Source: Marinobacter salinus (lineage in GTDB: Bacteria; Pseudomonadota; Gammaproteobacteria; Pseudomonadales; Oleiphilaceae). Taken from it: a DNA stretch of 64,000 nucleotides. The position numbers and the translations under genes are program-made. Positions 34,144 to 43,286 of the stretch are shown here, in pieces (position 1 is the first letter of the stretch; every line of letters begins with the position of its first letter). The notes under the pieces were generated by a model, which was not told the origin of the DNA, did no database searches, and saw only the letters and a list, made by a program, of their open reading frames with translations. The stretch spans positions 1,364,001 through 1,428,000 of the forward strand of contig NZ_CP017715.1 of the NCBI RefSeq assembly GCF_001854125.1, written 5' to 3'.

Positions 34144-35148
34144 TCACTCATTACCTTTAGTCGGGCCCTGCTTAAAACTCTCCCACAACTTGAGATTACT
34201 AGTTCGGGCGCTATCCACTGCCTCGTTGATTGATTCATTGGACAAGAAAGGGAAACGCCGACGAATATCTTGGTAAAACTCCTCCGGTAGCTCCTGCTCC
34301 ATGAACAAGTCATTAGCTTGGAGCGCATATAGGTTCGCCTGGTCTCTCACTATTCGTAACTTATGCTCTAGATTTGGATCTGGTAGTGAGTGCGCGTGGA
34401 TAATCGAATCTATTGAAATCTGGAGGAGTTGAATGTCCCTCTTCGATGGCAACTCAGCGAGGTGATTTTCTATCCTATCCATTTGCCCCGAAAGCTCTTC
34501 TAATACACTCTTGCTCTCCTCAGTGGATTCCAGAGCTTCATTTGCATTCCCAGATATATGCTCCAACGAATCTAAAACCCGCTCTTTGACCTCATCTAAA
34601 CCAAAACTGATTTCTGAAGCCATCTGGAATGTAATTGCTTGTACATCGTCCAAGCTCTTCTCCAAGCCGTCCACAGCAGCTCGAAAACGCTTAACGAAAA
34701 CTTCACTCTCTCTTTCTAAAAACGTATCTAAAAGTTCTCGTTGAGAAAAACCTTTGTTTCTGTTGGATTCCCTCTTCTTATAGGTTCCACCTCTTGTTCC
34801 ATGAGGCCTATTGGGACTGCGAGGCACGTCTACACGAATCAAAGGCTCTTTATTGAGGTTCTCAACGCCTATTACCATCGTAATTGGCGGGTCACACTCC
34901 TGAGCTTTATTCAAAATCTGCAACAACGTTCCATCGTCTATTTTACTCCCTACAACTCTTCCTTGCTGCTGACCATTCCTTTCAATTTCCTCTACGCCTA
35001 TCAATATGGTCCCACCATCAGCATTCGCAAATGCAATTAAGTCCTCAGTATGGAGGCCCTTGGCATCTCTCTTATAGTCGACTAACTGTCCCTCACCATT
35101 TCGCAAGAGTTCTCTCGTGGTCTTCTGAATTGTTTTATATTTTTTCAT
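34144..35148 (-). CDS. AlbA_2/Schlafen-type domain protein with coiled coil
   Basis: A 334-residue protein. The N-terminal about 130 residues match the AlbA_2 (Schlafen AAA-4) domain: EGQLVDYKRDAKGLHTEDLIAFANADGG and TILIGVEEIE, later RVDVPRSPNRPHGTRGGTYKK. The middle section (about 155-250) is acidic and likely coiled coil. The C-terminus is unrecognised. AlbA_2 proteins bind nucleic acid and often occur with nucleases in defence islands. It lies 73 bp downstream of the Mrr-type nuclease on the same strand, so the pair may be one operon. Function is not established. Confidence 0.65.
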   Translation of the reverse strand: MKKYKTIQKTTRELLRNGEGQLVDYKRDAKGLHTEDLIAFANADGGTILIGVEEIERNGQQQGRVVGSKIDDGTLLQILNKAQECDPPITMVIGVENLNKEPLIRVDVPRSPNRPHGTRGGTYKKRESNRNKGFSQRELLDTFLERESEVFVKRFRAAVDGLEKSLDDVQAITFQMASEISFGLDEVKERVLDSLEHISGNANEALESTEESKSVLEELSGQMDRIENHLAELPSKRDIQLLQISIDSIIHAHSLPDPNLEHKLRIVRDQANLYALQANDLFMEQELPEEFYQDIRRRFPFLSNESINEAVDSARTSNLKLWESFKQGPTKGNE

Positions 35149-35221
35149 CTCATGAGCTCATGCCTTCATTACCAGCTCTCCATTCCAGCAGGAAGACACG
35201 CGATATTGGCCATGCTGCCAA

Positions 35222-36955
35222 TCAAACGTCATTGAGCAATAGCTTCGCGGCTTTGATATCGATGCTGGCCTTCTGACCATGCTTGGCCAGTAAGTCCAAA
35301 AGGCCACCGCCATCGATTAGCGTAAGGTTCTTTCCGTCAGCAAATTGATAAGCATCCGGACCGTAATGGGAAGTTGTTACTAAGATTCCCCGATTGGCGT
35401 TTTCATTGACCACAGTGCCGTATAGGTCCCGAACGGCACTCACGCCAACGGTATTAGTATAGCGCTTCGCCTGTATTACGATTTTGCCGCCACGAATTGG
35501 GTCTGGGTCCAAGGCTATTGCATCGACACCGCCGTCTCTTGAGCCCTTTGTTACCTTCACTTCTGCTCCAGGACCGCTGAACTCGTTAGCAAAGATTTCA
35601 CGAATGAGATGCTCAAACTCTTCCCAATGCATTGCAGCTAGGTTTGTCTCTTCATCTACCCCAGAGGCTATTTCCCTAGACTCCACAAACCTGGAATCTT
35701 CGAAATCAAGCTTAATTTTAGGCGGCACCGCTTGAACTGCAGCCAAGCTCGATGCGGAAACCCCCTTAAGCTTTCGGAAGCACTCTTTAGGGTCAACAAG
35801 TTCAAGGTTGATAGCCAGGAACTCCTCTTTCCAAGCTTGCACTGAGAGAATGCAAGAGCGGCCCTCAATGCCTGTAGCCCTATCAACAGCGGTTACGAAT
35901 CCATTGAAAACAATTCCTTGTATGTTATCCGGCTCGTCCGCTTCCCAAATTTCATGCAGAGTTCGAAGTGCAATTTGATAGCAGATCCGGTCATAAAGGG
36001 CTTTCTTCTGGGCCTCCGTGATGTGCTTCTCAACAAATTCGTCTCGTGTCTTAACGTATTTGACCTCTTTCAAAGTCGGAATCGAATCAGGAGCAGGTAG
36101 CTCATAATTAATCACCAGCATCCTCTCATCAGGGCGATATCCGAGCTCAAAATCCACATCAACCCACTCAGGATATTGAGAGCTATTGAGCACCATTTCG
36201 GCATGCTCATGGATTGCCTCAGGGTCACCGCCACGCCAGCGTTTCTCGAGGTCGTCTATAACTGAGTTTCGCCTCTGATTCTCCCGTTCATACTCATCGC
36301 GGGCCTTTTGAAACGCTTTACGTTCTTCTTCGAAGCGAGCTTTTAGGCGCTCGTTCTTTTTCTGGACATCAAGAGTGTTCGCTGCATGAACTTTCATCGC
36401 TTCTTCAAAGCGGGCTGCAGCTTCTTGTTCCTTCTTTTTACTCAGTCCAGGTATTAGCTTGTGAAACCACTGAACGCCTGACTGGTATCTCGGGTCTGTT
36501 TGTTCAGGCCTTGGTGGTTTCGGGTGGGGATGAAAACTGGAGGGCTCGCCATACATCAGACTATATTCGACACGGTCGAGACTGCCACTTGGTTGGCGAT
36601 AAGGAGGTCTCTTCTTCAACGATGACCAATCTACAGCATCATCGACATCCAATGTTGCTTTTAGAAGGTTCTCGCACTCATCTAATACCTTGCTGGCTTC
36701 TTGCGTGTCTTTCTCTGCCTGTTTGGCATTCCGTTGCTTTTCCCTATTCTCGAGAAGCTTCTCGTACTTTTCTTCCCATTTCTGAATCTGCTGATCTACC
36801 TTGCTCTGCAAGACCGAGGCGTCTCGGCTTTTTATCTCTTTCTCCTCGTTGAGCCCACTGTGCTTCAAAAATACCGAATACGAGAGAATAGAGGTTTGCC
36901 TAGCATTCCAGTTGTTAACCGGTCCACGGGCGCTAATCAAGTCTTGCTCAGCCAT
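35222..36955 (-). CDS. Mrr-family restriction endonuclease-like protein
   Basis: A 577-residue protein with a long N-terminal region containing coiled coil (about residues 40-95 and 190-250) and a C-terminal Mrr_cat domain. The nuclease core is visible as SRDGGVDAIALD, then KIVIQAKRY, giving the PD-(D/E)xK variant Asp...Gln-x-Lys of the Mrr group, and GILVTTSHYGPDA. Mrr enzymes cut modified DNA and act in the cytoplasm. The ATG at 36955 follows AAGGATG. It may pair with the AlbA_2 protein gene downstream. Confidence 0.8.
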   Translation of the reverse strand: MAEQDLISARGPVNNWNARQTSILSYSVFLKHSGLNEEKEIKSRDASVLQSKVDQQIQKWEEKYEKLLENREKQRNAKQAEKDTQEASKVLDECENLLKATLDVDDAVDWSSLKKRPPYRQPSGSLDRVEYSLMYGEPSSFHPHPKPPRPEQTDPRYQSGVQWFHKLIPGLSKKKEQEAAARFEEAMKVHAANTLDVQKKNERLKARFEEERKAFQKARDEYERENQRRNSVIDDLEKRWRGGDPEAIHEHAEMVLNSSQYPEWVDVDFELGYRPDERMLVINYELPAPDSIPTLKEVKYVKTRDEFVEKHITEAQKKALYDRICYQIALRTLHEIWEADEPDNIQGIVFNGFVTAVDRATGIEGRSCILSVQAWKEEFLAINLELVDPKECFRKLKGVSASSLAAVQAVPPKIKLDFEDSRFVESREIASGVDEETNLAAMHWEEFEHLIREIFANEFSGPGAEVKVTKGSRDGGVDAIALDPDPIRGGKIVIQAKRYTNTVGVSAVRDLYGTVVNENANRGILVTTSHYGPDAYQFADGKNLTLIDGGGLLDLLAKHGQKASIDIKAAKLLLNDV

Positions 36956-37696
36956 TGTTCAACATCCTTGCGTAGTTATTTCAAGACTAACGTTAGACAG
37001 GTTTGGTATTGATGTGAAGTTCTGAGTTTTATGCCCTTGGGGCATATGCCCATAATAGCCCAACAAGAAACTGACGCTTTTCTCACGCCACCCAAGCTCT
37101 GAAAAACATTCACCTCATATTTTCAAACGCATTATTGAGTTTAAGAACGCTTGAAATTCCCACCGTCCCCATTCTAATTGCATAAGCTGAAAACGCCCTG
37201 TTAGGCCTCTGGACGCTAACGTGACCAGCTCTGCTCTGGCTTTGCCACCCCAAGAATCTACGACATAACCTCCTGATATTTAGGCTTCAGGTTGTACATG
37301 ACGGCTACCGAAGCCCTCAGTAAATCAACCCAATATAGAGCCAAAAAAGCCATTCTTATTAGGAGCTTACCGTAACGCCTACATGCGCCAATGCTTTTTC
37401 GAGGTCTTCAGAAAAAGCCCTAACCCCCCCCCAGACCTTCGAGATATCGTCTTCGGTAAATGTCCGTAACACTTTCTGCTTTATGCGACTTTATTGTGTT
37501 CTCAAATGACTAAAACGCAGATTCACTCTCAAACCCACCAAATCAGGCTCATTGCGGGGAACTGGGTTCACCAAGCCCTGTCGTGTCAACTTGTTCCTGA
37601 GGCTCACACCGCAAAGCTTGGGCTTTAGGAGTAGACCGTTTCAGCCCAATTCTGATAGCGTGCAAACAAAACCACAAGGAATAAGGTGTGCAATAA
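36956..37696. other. Intergenic gap with overlapping palindromes and a coding remnant
   Basis: A 741-bp gap between the divergent Mrr-type and helicase genes. Near its left end, ATGCCC-ttg-GGGCAT (37031-37045) overlaps GGGCATATGCCC (37040-37051), a strong candidate operator 76 bp before the Mrr gene. On the minus strand, 37359-37490 is an open stretch of 43 codons with plausible protein sequence (VLRTFTEDDISKVWGGVRAF, then EDLEKALAHVGVTVSS) and a stop, but no ATG; it may be the remnant of a lost gene. Nothing else is recognisable. Confidence 0.4.
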
Positions 37697-39571
37697 ATGA
37701 CAATAAGTGCAGATAAGCATCGCGAGCAGCTGCGACACGTCTTAGACACAAAATCCTTTCCTCATCAGCGATTTGCTGCGAAAAATGCTTTTGCGGCACT
37801 CGACATCGACTGCAGAACAGTAATCGTTGCAGCAGAGATGCAATCTGGTAAATCAGGCGTGGCACTTTCTTTGGCGTGCTTTCAACGCGACTCATTAACT
37901 GACGAGCAAATCACTGACAGGAAGCTACTGAAAGATACTCTTTACTTATTGACGATGCCTGACACTGCCCTCCTTTCGCAGGCATCAGACGACCTCAAAC
38001 CTTGTCACAATGCAGTCGTTAGCAATCTCACCCATTTTGAAAACGACATTTTATCGAAATTCTCTCACACCAAACCGAAGCTGATTATTGTTGATGAATG
38101 CCATTATGGCTCTTCTGAAAAGGCAGTTCGTTACGAAAAGCTTTTTTCTTATATTGAGGAAAAAAATCCTGAGTGTTCAGTTATCTTCATATCAGCCACG
38201 CCCCTCAGTGCTCTTCTAGCTGCGGAGAATGAAGCTATTCTACGCCGCAATTTAAAAACTAAGCTGGTTTTTCATAAGGCCAGCTCTGACTATCATGGGA
38301 TACGTCAGATGATGTCTAACGGCCAGGTTATCGGTCTTGGTGGTCGCGAAAAAAACATAATGAACAAGTCCGAAGCGCGAGAAAGGTTTTTCGATAAGAT
38401 AAAAAGCCATGGATCTTCAGGCTGGGCATTGATGAGAGTTCCATCTGGATCCGCTATGAATGCAAAAGAGTTACTCATTAAAAATGGATTTGACAGCTCC
38501 GACATCTATATCATTGGTCGTTCGTTGAGCGGCGTTCCAGACCACGAACTCATCGATATTGATGACTTTAAAGTTGAATACGAGCAGGCGATGCTCTTTG
38601 GCAGAAAGCTCGTGGCTGTGACCGTCGCTGGAGTAAGAGCTGGAATCAATTTCGGCCAGGAAATGAAGGAAAACCTTATTGCTTCCTGGGACAGCACCGT
38701 TTCGAGCATTGCGGCAATAGTTCAGGCCAACATAGGCCGAGCCTGCGGGTATCATGCAAACAAATCAGCTCTGCATTTTACTAATAAGCATGGTGTCAAG
38801 GCCTATGCTGACATAGTTGATTTTTTAGAAGCTAACTGTAGCACCCATGCCACAGACGACCTAAATGGCCTAAGAGAGGAATTCGAACGAATCTGTGGGG
38901 CCCATGAAATTCGGGGCCTCGATGTCGGTGCTCGGGTTAATTCCGGAGCATCTAAGGTCCCCGCAAAAGCTTTTGACTACAAGGCCTACGAGACAGATAG
39001 CTATTTAGTGGTGCCAGCGCACCTACATGAGGATTTTTGTTTCACAAAATATACCGATGACCCTGAATTACTCGATGCTATTGCAACTATACGTAATGTT
39101 TTAATTAAGGATAATTTTTCAGTTGGCAGGCATTCATTACCTCAAAAATCGAACGTAATTGCGTCTTGGGTAAATGGTGATACTTTTGACAATCCTGAAA
39201 AAGCAATAGCAGGTGGCCCTGCATTTCAAAGGGTTTCAAACCTAATCGTAAGCTTAGATAAAGAATTACATGTGAGATTCAATGACGTAATCCCAGCGGG
39301 TGGTGGCATTGACCCAGCCAAGAATAGAATTGCAGCTTACATTTTTAGCGTATACAACAAGTCCAGTCGACAAGTTGATAAAAAAGTCATGACCCAGGCT
39401 GACGTAAACGATGTTGCCTCTGCTTTTGATGTAGATCCTGATGACACAATCATCGTTCTTTTCAAGAGAGGAGATGAGAACCAAGAGCTAACAAACCAAT
39501 ATATCAACGAGATGTTGGAGAAAGCCTCCAAGAGCAAAATCGTTGAGGCTAATAAGTTTCAAAGAATCTAA
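37697..39571 (+). CDS. Superfamily 2 helicase-like ATPase
   Basis: A 624-residue protein. The N-terminal half is an SF2 helicase: AAEMQSGKSG as Walker A variant near residue 46, IIVDECHYGSS as motif II (DECH), FISATPLS as motif III, and QANIGRACGY as motif VI. The C-terminal 250 residues match nothing I recognise. The base composition is AT-rich compared with the flanks, which fits horizontal transfer. Its stop is 5 bp before the next gene, so the two form an operon with a zinc-finger protein. Helicase plus metal-binding partner is a pattern of defence modules, but this pair is not one I can name. Confidence 0.72.
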   Translation: MTISADKHREQLRHVLDTKSFPHQRFAAKNAFAALDIDCRTVIVAAEMQSGKSGVALSLACFQRDSLTDEQITDRKLLKDTLYLLTMPDTALLSQASDDLKPCHNAVVSNLTHFENDILSKFSHTKPKLIIVDECHYGSSEKAVRYEKLFSYIEEKNPECSVIFISATPLSALLAAENEAILRRNLKTKLVFHKASSDYHGIRQMMSNGQVIGLGGREKNIMNKSEARERFFDKIKSHGSSGWALMRVPSGSAMNAKELLIKNGFDSSDIYIIGRSLSGVPDHELIDIDDFKVEYEQAMLFGRKLVAVTVAGVRAGINFGQEMKENLIASWDSTVSSIAAIVQANIGRACGYHANKSALHFTNKHGVKAYADIVDFLEANCSTHATDDLNGLREEFERICGAHEIRGLDVGARVNSGASKVPAKAFDYKAYETDSYLVVPAHLHEDFCFTKYTDDPELLDAIATIRNVLIKDNFSVGRHSLPQKSNVIASWVNGDTFDNPEKAIAGGPAFQRVSNLIVSLDKELHVRFNDVIPAGGGIDPAKNRIAAYIFSVYNKSSRQVDKKVMTQADVNDVASAFDVDPDDTIIVLFKRGDENQELTNQYINEMLEKASKSKIVEANKFQRI

Positions 39572-39576
39572 AAGTT

Positions 39577-40353
39577 ATGCTCGAAGATATTTACTCAAAA
39601 ATTCATCCACTGAGCGTGGGCGACGTTGGGGTTTGTTATTACTGTGGGTGCGAGGCGGAAAAAATTGACTACGCACCCTCAGTCAAATACTTAGATTTTT
39701 TCCTGGAAACCAGAGAAAGCGCAGCTTACTGCATGCTTCCTTGTTGTATAGAATGCTTTTCTTTTCTTATTGATTCCAGGGAAGGATTAATTGAAAACCG
39801 TAAAAAGATTGTCGATAAAGGAATTAAGAAGAAGTACAAAAAAGCCCTCTCTATATATGAACGTTGGTCCGAAGATGAAATATCTGAACTTTCATTAGAC
39901 CTTCAGAAGAGCGTTTTAGCGGGCATAGAACTGGGTAAGGAAGCAGTATCTAGAATAACCTTTCCCGGCTTTGAGTACGAAATTGATGGAACTGTATTTC
40001 ATAAGAGGCAGGTTGAATCACGAAGCTTCTACGTCTTCGGTGAGCGATTTGTAAATTTCCGAAACGCCCTTCAATATGCTTCCAGAGCGTACAACATAAA
40101 TATAAATAAGCTCAAAGAGTTAGTGATGGATCACGGCAATTCATTTGATGCTGCTCTTGAAACCTATTTCGATGAGCTTGAACGTGAACGACTTGAGAAG
40201 CTGAGGAAAAAGCTGTCAAAAGAATTTGCCACTGAACACAAGCAAAACGTCAATTTTATCATTGGAGCCCTAGAGGCATATGAAGCGGCAAACCCTGAGC
40301 TGTCGCTCCAGGAATGTCTTGATTTGATTTACGAGGAACGGATTAAAAAGTAA
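39577..40353 (+). CDS. Zinc-finger/HNH-like partner protein
   Basis: A 258-residue protein with a treble-clef-like N-terminus. Cys-x2-Cys (CYYCGCEAEKIDYAP) near residue 20 and a second cysteine group (MLPCCIECFSFL) near residue 52 resemble HNH nucleases of the form CYYCG...DHVPP...PACxECN. The catalytic His position appears to be Tyr (DY-AP), so the nuclease may be inactive or the active site may differ. The rest is helical and lysine-rich and unrecognised. It follows the helicase by 5 bp and must be co-expressed. Function is unknown. Confidence 0.55.
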   Translation: MLEDIYSKIHPLSVGDVGVCYYCGCEAEKIDYAPSVKYLDFFLETRESAAYCMLPCCIECFSFLIDSREGLIENRKKIVDKGIKKKYKKALSIYERWSEDEISELSLDLQKSVLAGIELGKEAVSRITFPGFEYEIDGTVFHKRQVESRSFYVFGERFVNFRNALQYASRAYNININKLKELVMDHGNSFDAALETYFDELERERLEKLRKKLSKEFATEHKQNVNFIIGALEAYEAANPELSLQECLDLIYEERIKK

Positions 40354-40654
40354 GCAGGGGTCTCTACTATCGCTCGCTTTATTACTCATTTATTTTTCCT
40401 TCGGCTCTTTTTCAGAATTTGTAACCATCCCTGTTTTTAGTTGCACCGCCAACTAGAGTTTTGCGTCAGTCGGCTTTTCAGTCATTGGGGACGATCCAAT
40501 GGAGCGAGTGGAAAGCTCCAATCAGCGGTGAAACTGAGACAGGTTGTTTAAACGGCAATCCAAGCTTCTGCCTCTGAGAGGAGGTGAACAAGCAACAGAA
40601 TGGCTAGTGGGCTACAGTTTCAACTTGGTAAGGCAGGCAATAGGAACTTAGAGA
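40354..40654. other. Intergenic gap with a possible 20-codon leader
   Basis: This 301-bp gap has no recognisable gene. A strong ribosome-binding sequence (GAGGAGGTG, 40578-40586) stands 13 bp before an ATG at 40600 that opens a 20-codon frame ending at 40662, inside the start of the next gene (40655). This could be a translational leader. The palindrome GTTTAAAC lies near 40546. I see no terminator. Confidence 0.25.
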
Positions 40655-41257
40655 ATGGATGATGTAGCGTCGGGCCTAGCGGGAATCCTTGGCGGGACAG
40701 CCGGTTTTTTATCTCTTGCGTTAAATTGGCTAGTGCATTGGAGGTCGGGCCCTAGGGTGAAGATTCGTGTAAGACAGTTTGTCTATGTGGACCCTCTTAG
40801 CAACGATGCTCGCTTTGGTAGGTCTACACCCCAAAAACCTAAGACAGGAGATATAACAACCTTCTGCAGATTTGAAATTGCCAACGTTGGAAGAAGCACG
40901 ACAACCATTCTAGCAGTAGATATGTTGGAGTCAGTCCAAAGAGATTGGCGAAGGTTTGGAAAGGCAATTGGTCTTACAAGAGTCCCCCACCATGCTTTCA
41001 TTTCCGGGGATACACGGGCCGTTCCAGTTACCCTTCACGGTGGCGAAACTTGGGCTTGCTTTATACCAATGGCCCAGCTCGGGGAGAAGGAGACTAAGTC
41101 ATTCAGAGTGCTATGCTCCCACCAAGAACGGCCAATCAGGAACAAGGTGAAACGCAGGATGGGAGGAGTATTATCGGGGAACAACATGAAACTACTCTTC
41201 CACCTACCTGTTAACCAGACTGGCGCACAAAATAACATGGGGAGGGACAGCAGCTAA
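40655..41257 (+). CDS. Membrane-anchored protein of unknown function
   Basis: A 200-residue protein I do not recognise. The N-terminus has one hydrophobic segment (about residues 7-28, LAGILGGTAGFLSLALNWLV) and so is probably anchored in the inner membrane. The rest looks like a beta-rich soluble domain (KIRVRQFVYVDPL, FCRFEIANVGRSTTTILAVDML). No catalytic motif is visible. It stands alone between the helicase pair and the convergent restriction gene. The start at 40655 is fixed by an in-frame stop just upstream. Real-gene status rests on composition and length only. Confidence 0.45.
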   Translation: MDDVASGLAGILGGTAGFLSLALNWLVHWRSGPRVKIRVRQFVYVDPLSNDARFGRSTPQKPKTGDITTFCRFEIANVGRSTTTILAVDMLESVQRDWRRFGKAIGLTRVPHHAFISGDTRAVPVTLHGGETWACFIPMAQLGEKETKSFRVLCSHQERPIRNKVKRRMGGVLSGNNMKLLFHLPVNQTGAQNNMGRDSS

Positions 41258-41291
41258 CCCAGCCGTTTGTTTTCATGTCAGAAATTTCTGA

Positions 41292-41328
41292 GGGGGGTTT
41301 CGAATATCAAGATTCAAAATTACCCCCC
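41292..41328. terminator. Imperfect hairpin between convergent genes
   Basis: GGGGGG (41292-41297) pairs with CCCCCC (41323-41328), with inner matches TTT/AAA and GAAT/ATTC around a 6-nt loop. It lies between the 3' ends of the membrane-protein gene and the convergent restriction gene, so it could end transcripts from both sides. There is no U-tract. A perfect 14-bp palindrome (TCAGAAATTTCTGA) precedes it at 41278-41291. Confidence 0.45.
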
Positions 41329-41339
41329 CGTACCCCGCT

Positions 41340-42011
41340 CTAGCTCCCCAAATTGAGAACGCCCTGTTCGGTTTCTGGAGGCTGAAGCACGGCAGGTATA
41401 ACCGAGTGCTTGATGTGGAACTTCACGTCGTGAGCAACTTGTTCGAGAGTTTCTCCCCTATCTTTACACCGAGTTGCCCATTCCCTCCCGGGATGTAGGA
41501 CATCCCACCTGGAACGAACTTGGCCGTACCTCCCACGTCCCGGGTCGTTATTGCCGAAACCATCCAAATATCTGTTCCAAACAGGCATGAACTTGGATAT
41601 CAACAAAGCCTCACCAAGAGGAATCCAGATATCTTCAACCACAAGGTATTTACAGAAAAAATCCTCTATCTGAAGATTCGTAGCCTCTTTAATACTTCCC
41701 GCATGCTTTGTGAGGCGTGAATACAACGGTGTGCCTTTTGCCGATAACTCGTCAGTCACGCCCTTTCTTTTTCCTTGAGGGTCAGCTTTTCCCACGTATA
41801 TGGGGCAAACAAGCTTTTGTGGCGAATTTAACGCCCCTAAGTCTGCGTAGGCGTCAAAAGTTCCACAGTAATAGATTAGATAAAGCCCTGCCCCGTTGAA
41901 GCGCTCCAGTTGGTCCAAACGTACAGGACTCGAAGACAAAATAGCTTGCCCAATACTCTCGGCCAGATTTTTCTTGTTTAGCGGGTCAAACGGATGAGAC
42001 GAACCAGACAT
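41340..42011 (-). CDS. Eco29kI-family restriction endonuclease (GIY-YIG)
   Basis: A 223-residue type II restriction enzyme. The GIY-YIG motif is seen as GLYLIYYCG near residue 42 and CPIYVGKADPQG near residue 70, and WNRYLDGFGNNDPGRGRYG near 145-165 belongs to the Eco29kI-type core. Eco29kI cuts CCGCGG; whether this enzyme has the same specificity is inferred from family only. Its start overlaps the methyltransferase stop by 1 bp (TAATG), so modification is translated first. Confidence 0.83.
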   Translation of the reverse strand: MSGSSHPFDPLNKKNLAESIGQAILSSSPVRLDQLERFNGAGLYLIYYCGTFDAYADLGALNSPQKLVCPIYVGKADPQGKRKGVTDELSAKGTPLYSRLTKHAGSIKEATNLQIEDFFCKYLVVEDIWIPLGEALLISKFMPVWNRYLDGFGNNDPGRGRYGQVRSRWDVLHPGREWATRCKDRGETLEQVAHDVKFHIKHSVIPAVLQPPETEQGVLNLGS

Positions 42012-43219
42012 TAAGACAGCCTCGCCTTGGCCAGTGATTTCTTGAGCTGGTCCTCTTGGACTTTCAGCAAAGCTTGAGCAACACTTGAAGCGACACGTTG
42101 TCCAAGGGCCAGCGGGACAGCGTTACCGAGCTGACGCATCGTTTCAGTCCAAGAACCGTGAAATATATAAGTATCAGGGAATGTCTGGAGTCTGGCAGAC
42201 TCGCGGACAGTGAAGTATCTGACCTCCCCGCTCGGCTTTACCAACATATTCTCTCCACCCGGCACACCGTGGACGCCTGCTTTCAATGTCTTGGCCGGCA
42301 AATCGATTGGACTGCCGGTGTGCCCTGGATAGGTACGCGCTCCTGGCTGAAATTTATGATTCAGGAAGATTTCGCCAGTCTTTTGTTCAGGGTCAGGCAT
42401 ACCCTTCAAAGCATCCCGAACAGTATTCCATCGAGACCGACTAGGCACGTCTACATTAAGTTTCTCAACTCGATTTCTAAGCCTTCCTTCCATAGAGGGA
42501 CGATCCTTCTTTGCGACCCCATGATAGTCCCAATACTCACCGGTAACCCATTGGGAATGCAGGAGGGCATCATACGAGTGTGTCTCCTGCGGAAAGGTCC
42601 ATTCAACGTGCAAATCGTGGCGGAACCCAACGAAGAAGATTCGCTCTCTCTTCTGCGGCACTCCATAGTTGGCAGCGTTCAAAACCCTAAACACAACTTC
42701 ATAGGTAGAGGAATCTTTACTCCCAGAAGTTTGATACCTCTCCAGCCGCCCCAAGTGGTCTAGCCACTCTTCATTTTCTCTCGCTACAACTTCCGGGAAC
42801 TCAAGCTGAAGTCTGATGTAGTTAAAATACTCTGCGAAGGTCTTGCGAGTCAGGCCTTTTACATTCTCGATAATAAAAGCCTTTGGCTTCAGCTCCCGAA
42901 TTGCCCTAACGGTCTCCGGAAACATATCTCGTTCGTCAAGAAAGGCCCGGTGTCGGCCTCCTTGCGAAAATGGTTGGCACGGTGGCCCACCAGCAACCAA
43001 ATCAACCTCACCGTCGATGTCTTCATAAGAGAAATGCCTGACATCCAGCTCATAAAGCGGCCAACCATTTACTATCGGGTTCCCTCTGGACTGGTTTTGG
43101 CGAATTGTGTCGCACGCCCACCTATCCCGCTCAACTACAGCCAATGGACTAAAGCCTGCCAGCGACACGCCCATGCCCAGGCCTCCCGCACCAGTGAACA
43201 GTTCAACCGCTTTCATCAT
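42011..43219 (-). CDS. DNA (cytosine-5) methyltransferase of the Eco29kI-like system
   Basis: A 402-residue m5C methyltransferase. Motif I is ELFTGAGGLGMG at residues 6-17, motif IV is GGPPCQPFSQGG with the catalytic Cys, motif VI is FIENVKGL, motif VIII is KRERIFFVGFR, and motifs IX-X appear at VRESARLQTFPD and QLGNAVPLALG. It protects host DNA from the partner endonuclease. GAGGAAAACCAG precedes the ATG pair at 43219/43216; a TTG at 43243 is a weaker alternative. A vsr gene lies 68 bp upstream on the same strand and would repair deamination products of the modified cytosines. Confidence 0.9.
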   Translation of the reverse strand: MMKAVELFTGAGGLGMGVSLAGFSPLAVVERDRWACDTIRQNQSRGNPIVNGWPLYELDVRHFSYEDIDGEVDLVAGGPPCQPFSQGGRHRAFLDERDMFPETVRAIRELKPKAFIIENVKGLTRKTFAEYFNYIRLQLEFPEVVARENEEWLDHLGRLERYQTSGSKDSSTYEVVFRVLNAANYGVPQKRERIFFVGFRHDLHVEWTFPQETHSYDALLHSQWVTGEYWDYHGVAKKDRPSMEGRLRNRVEKLNVDVPSRSRWNTVRDALKGMPDPEQKTGEIFLNHKFQPGARTYPGHTGSPIDLPAKTLKAGVHGVPGGENMLVKPSGEVRYFTVRESARLQTFPDTYIFHGSWTETMRQLGNAVPLALGQRVASSVAQALLKVQEDQLKKSLAKARLS

Positions 43220-43286
43220 CTGGTTTTCCTCAAAACTCAACAAACACGCCGACCGAATATATCAGACTAACCAATGGCTTTGACCC

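Noticed and set aside
37185-37215. Similarity to the end of the Eco29kI-like gene (about 41350-41375) including AACAGGGCGTT on the same strand
   Set aside because: Only an 11-bp exact block plus scattered matches are shared, and no continuous coding remnant follows. This is too little to call a duplication or an integron attC site.
36956-37696. Integron attC site in the gap (GTTAGGC with GCTAAC)
   Set aside because: The word order and spacing do not match attC, and no integron integrase is present.
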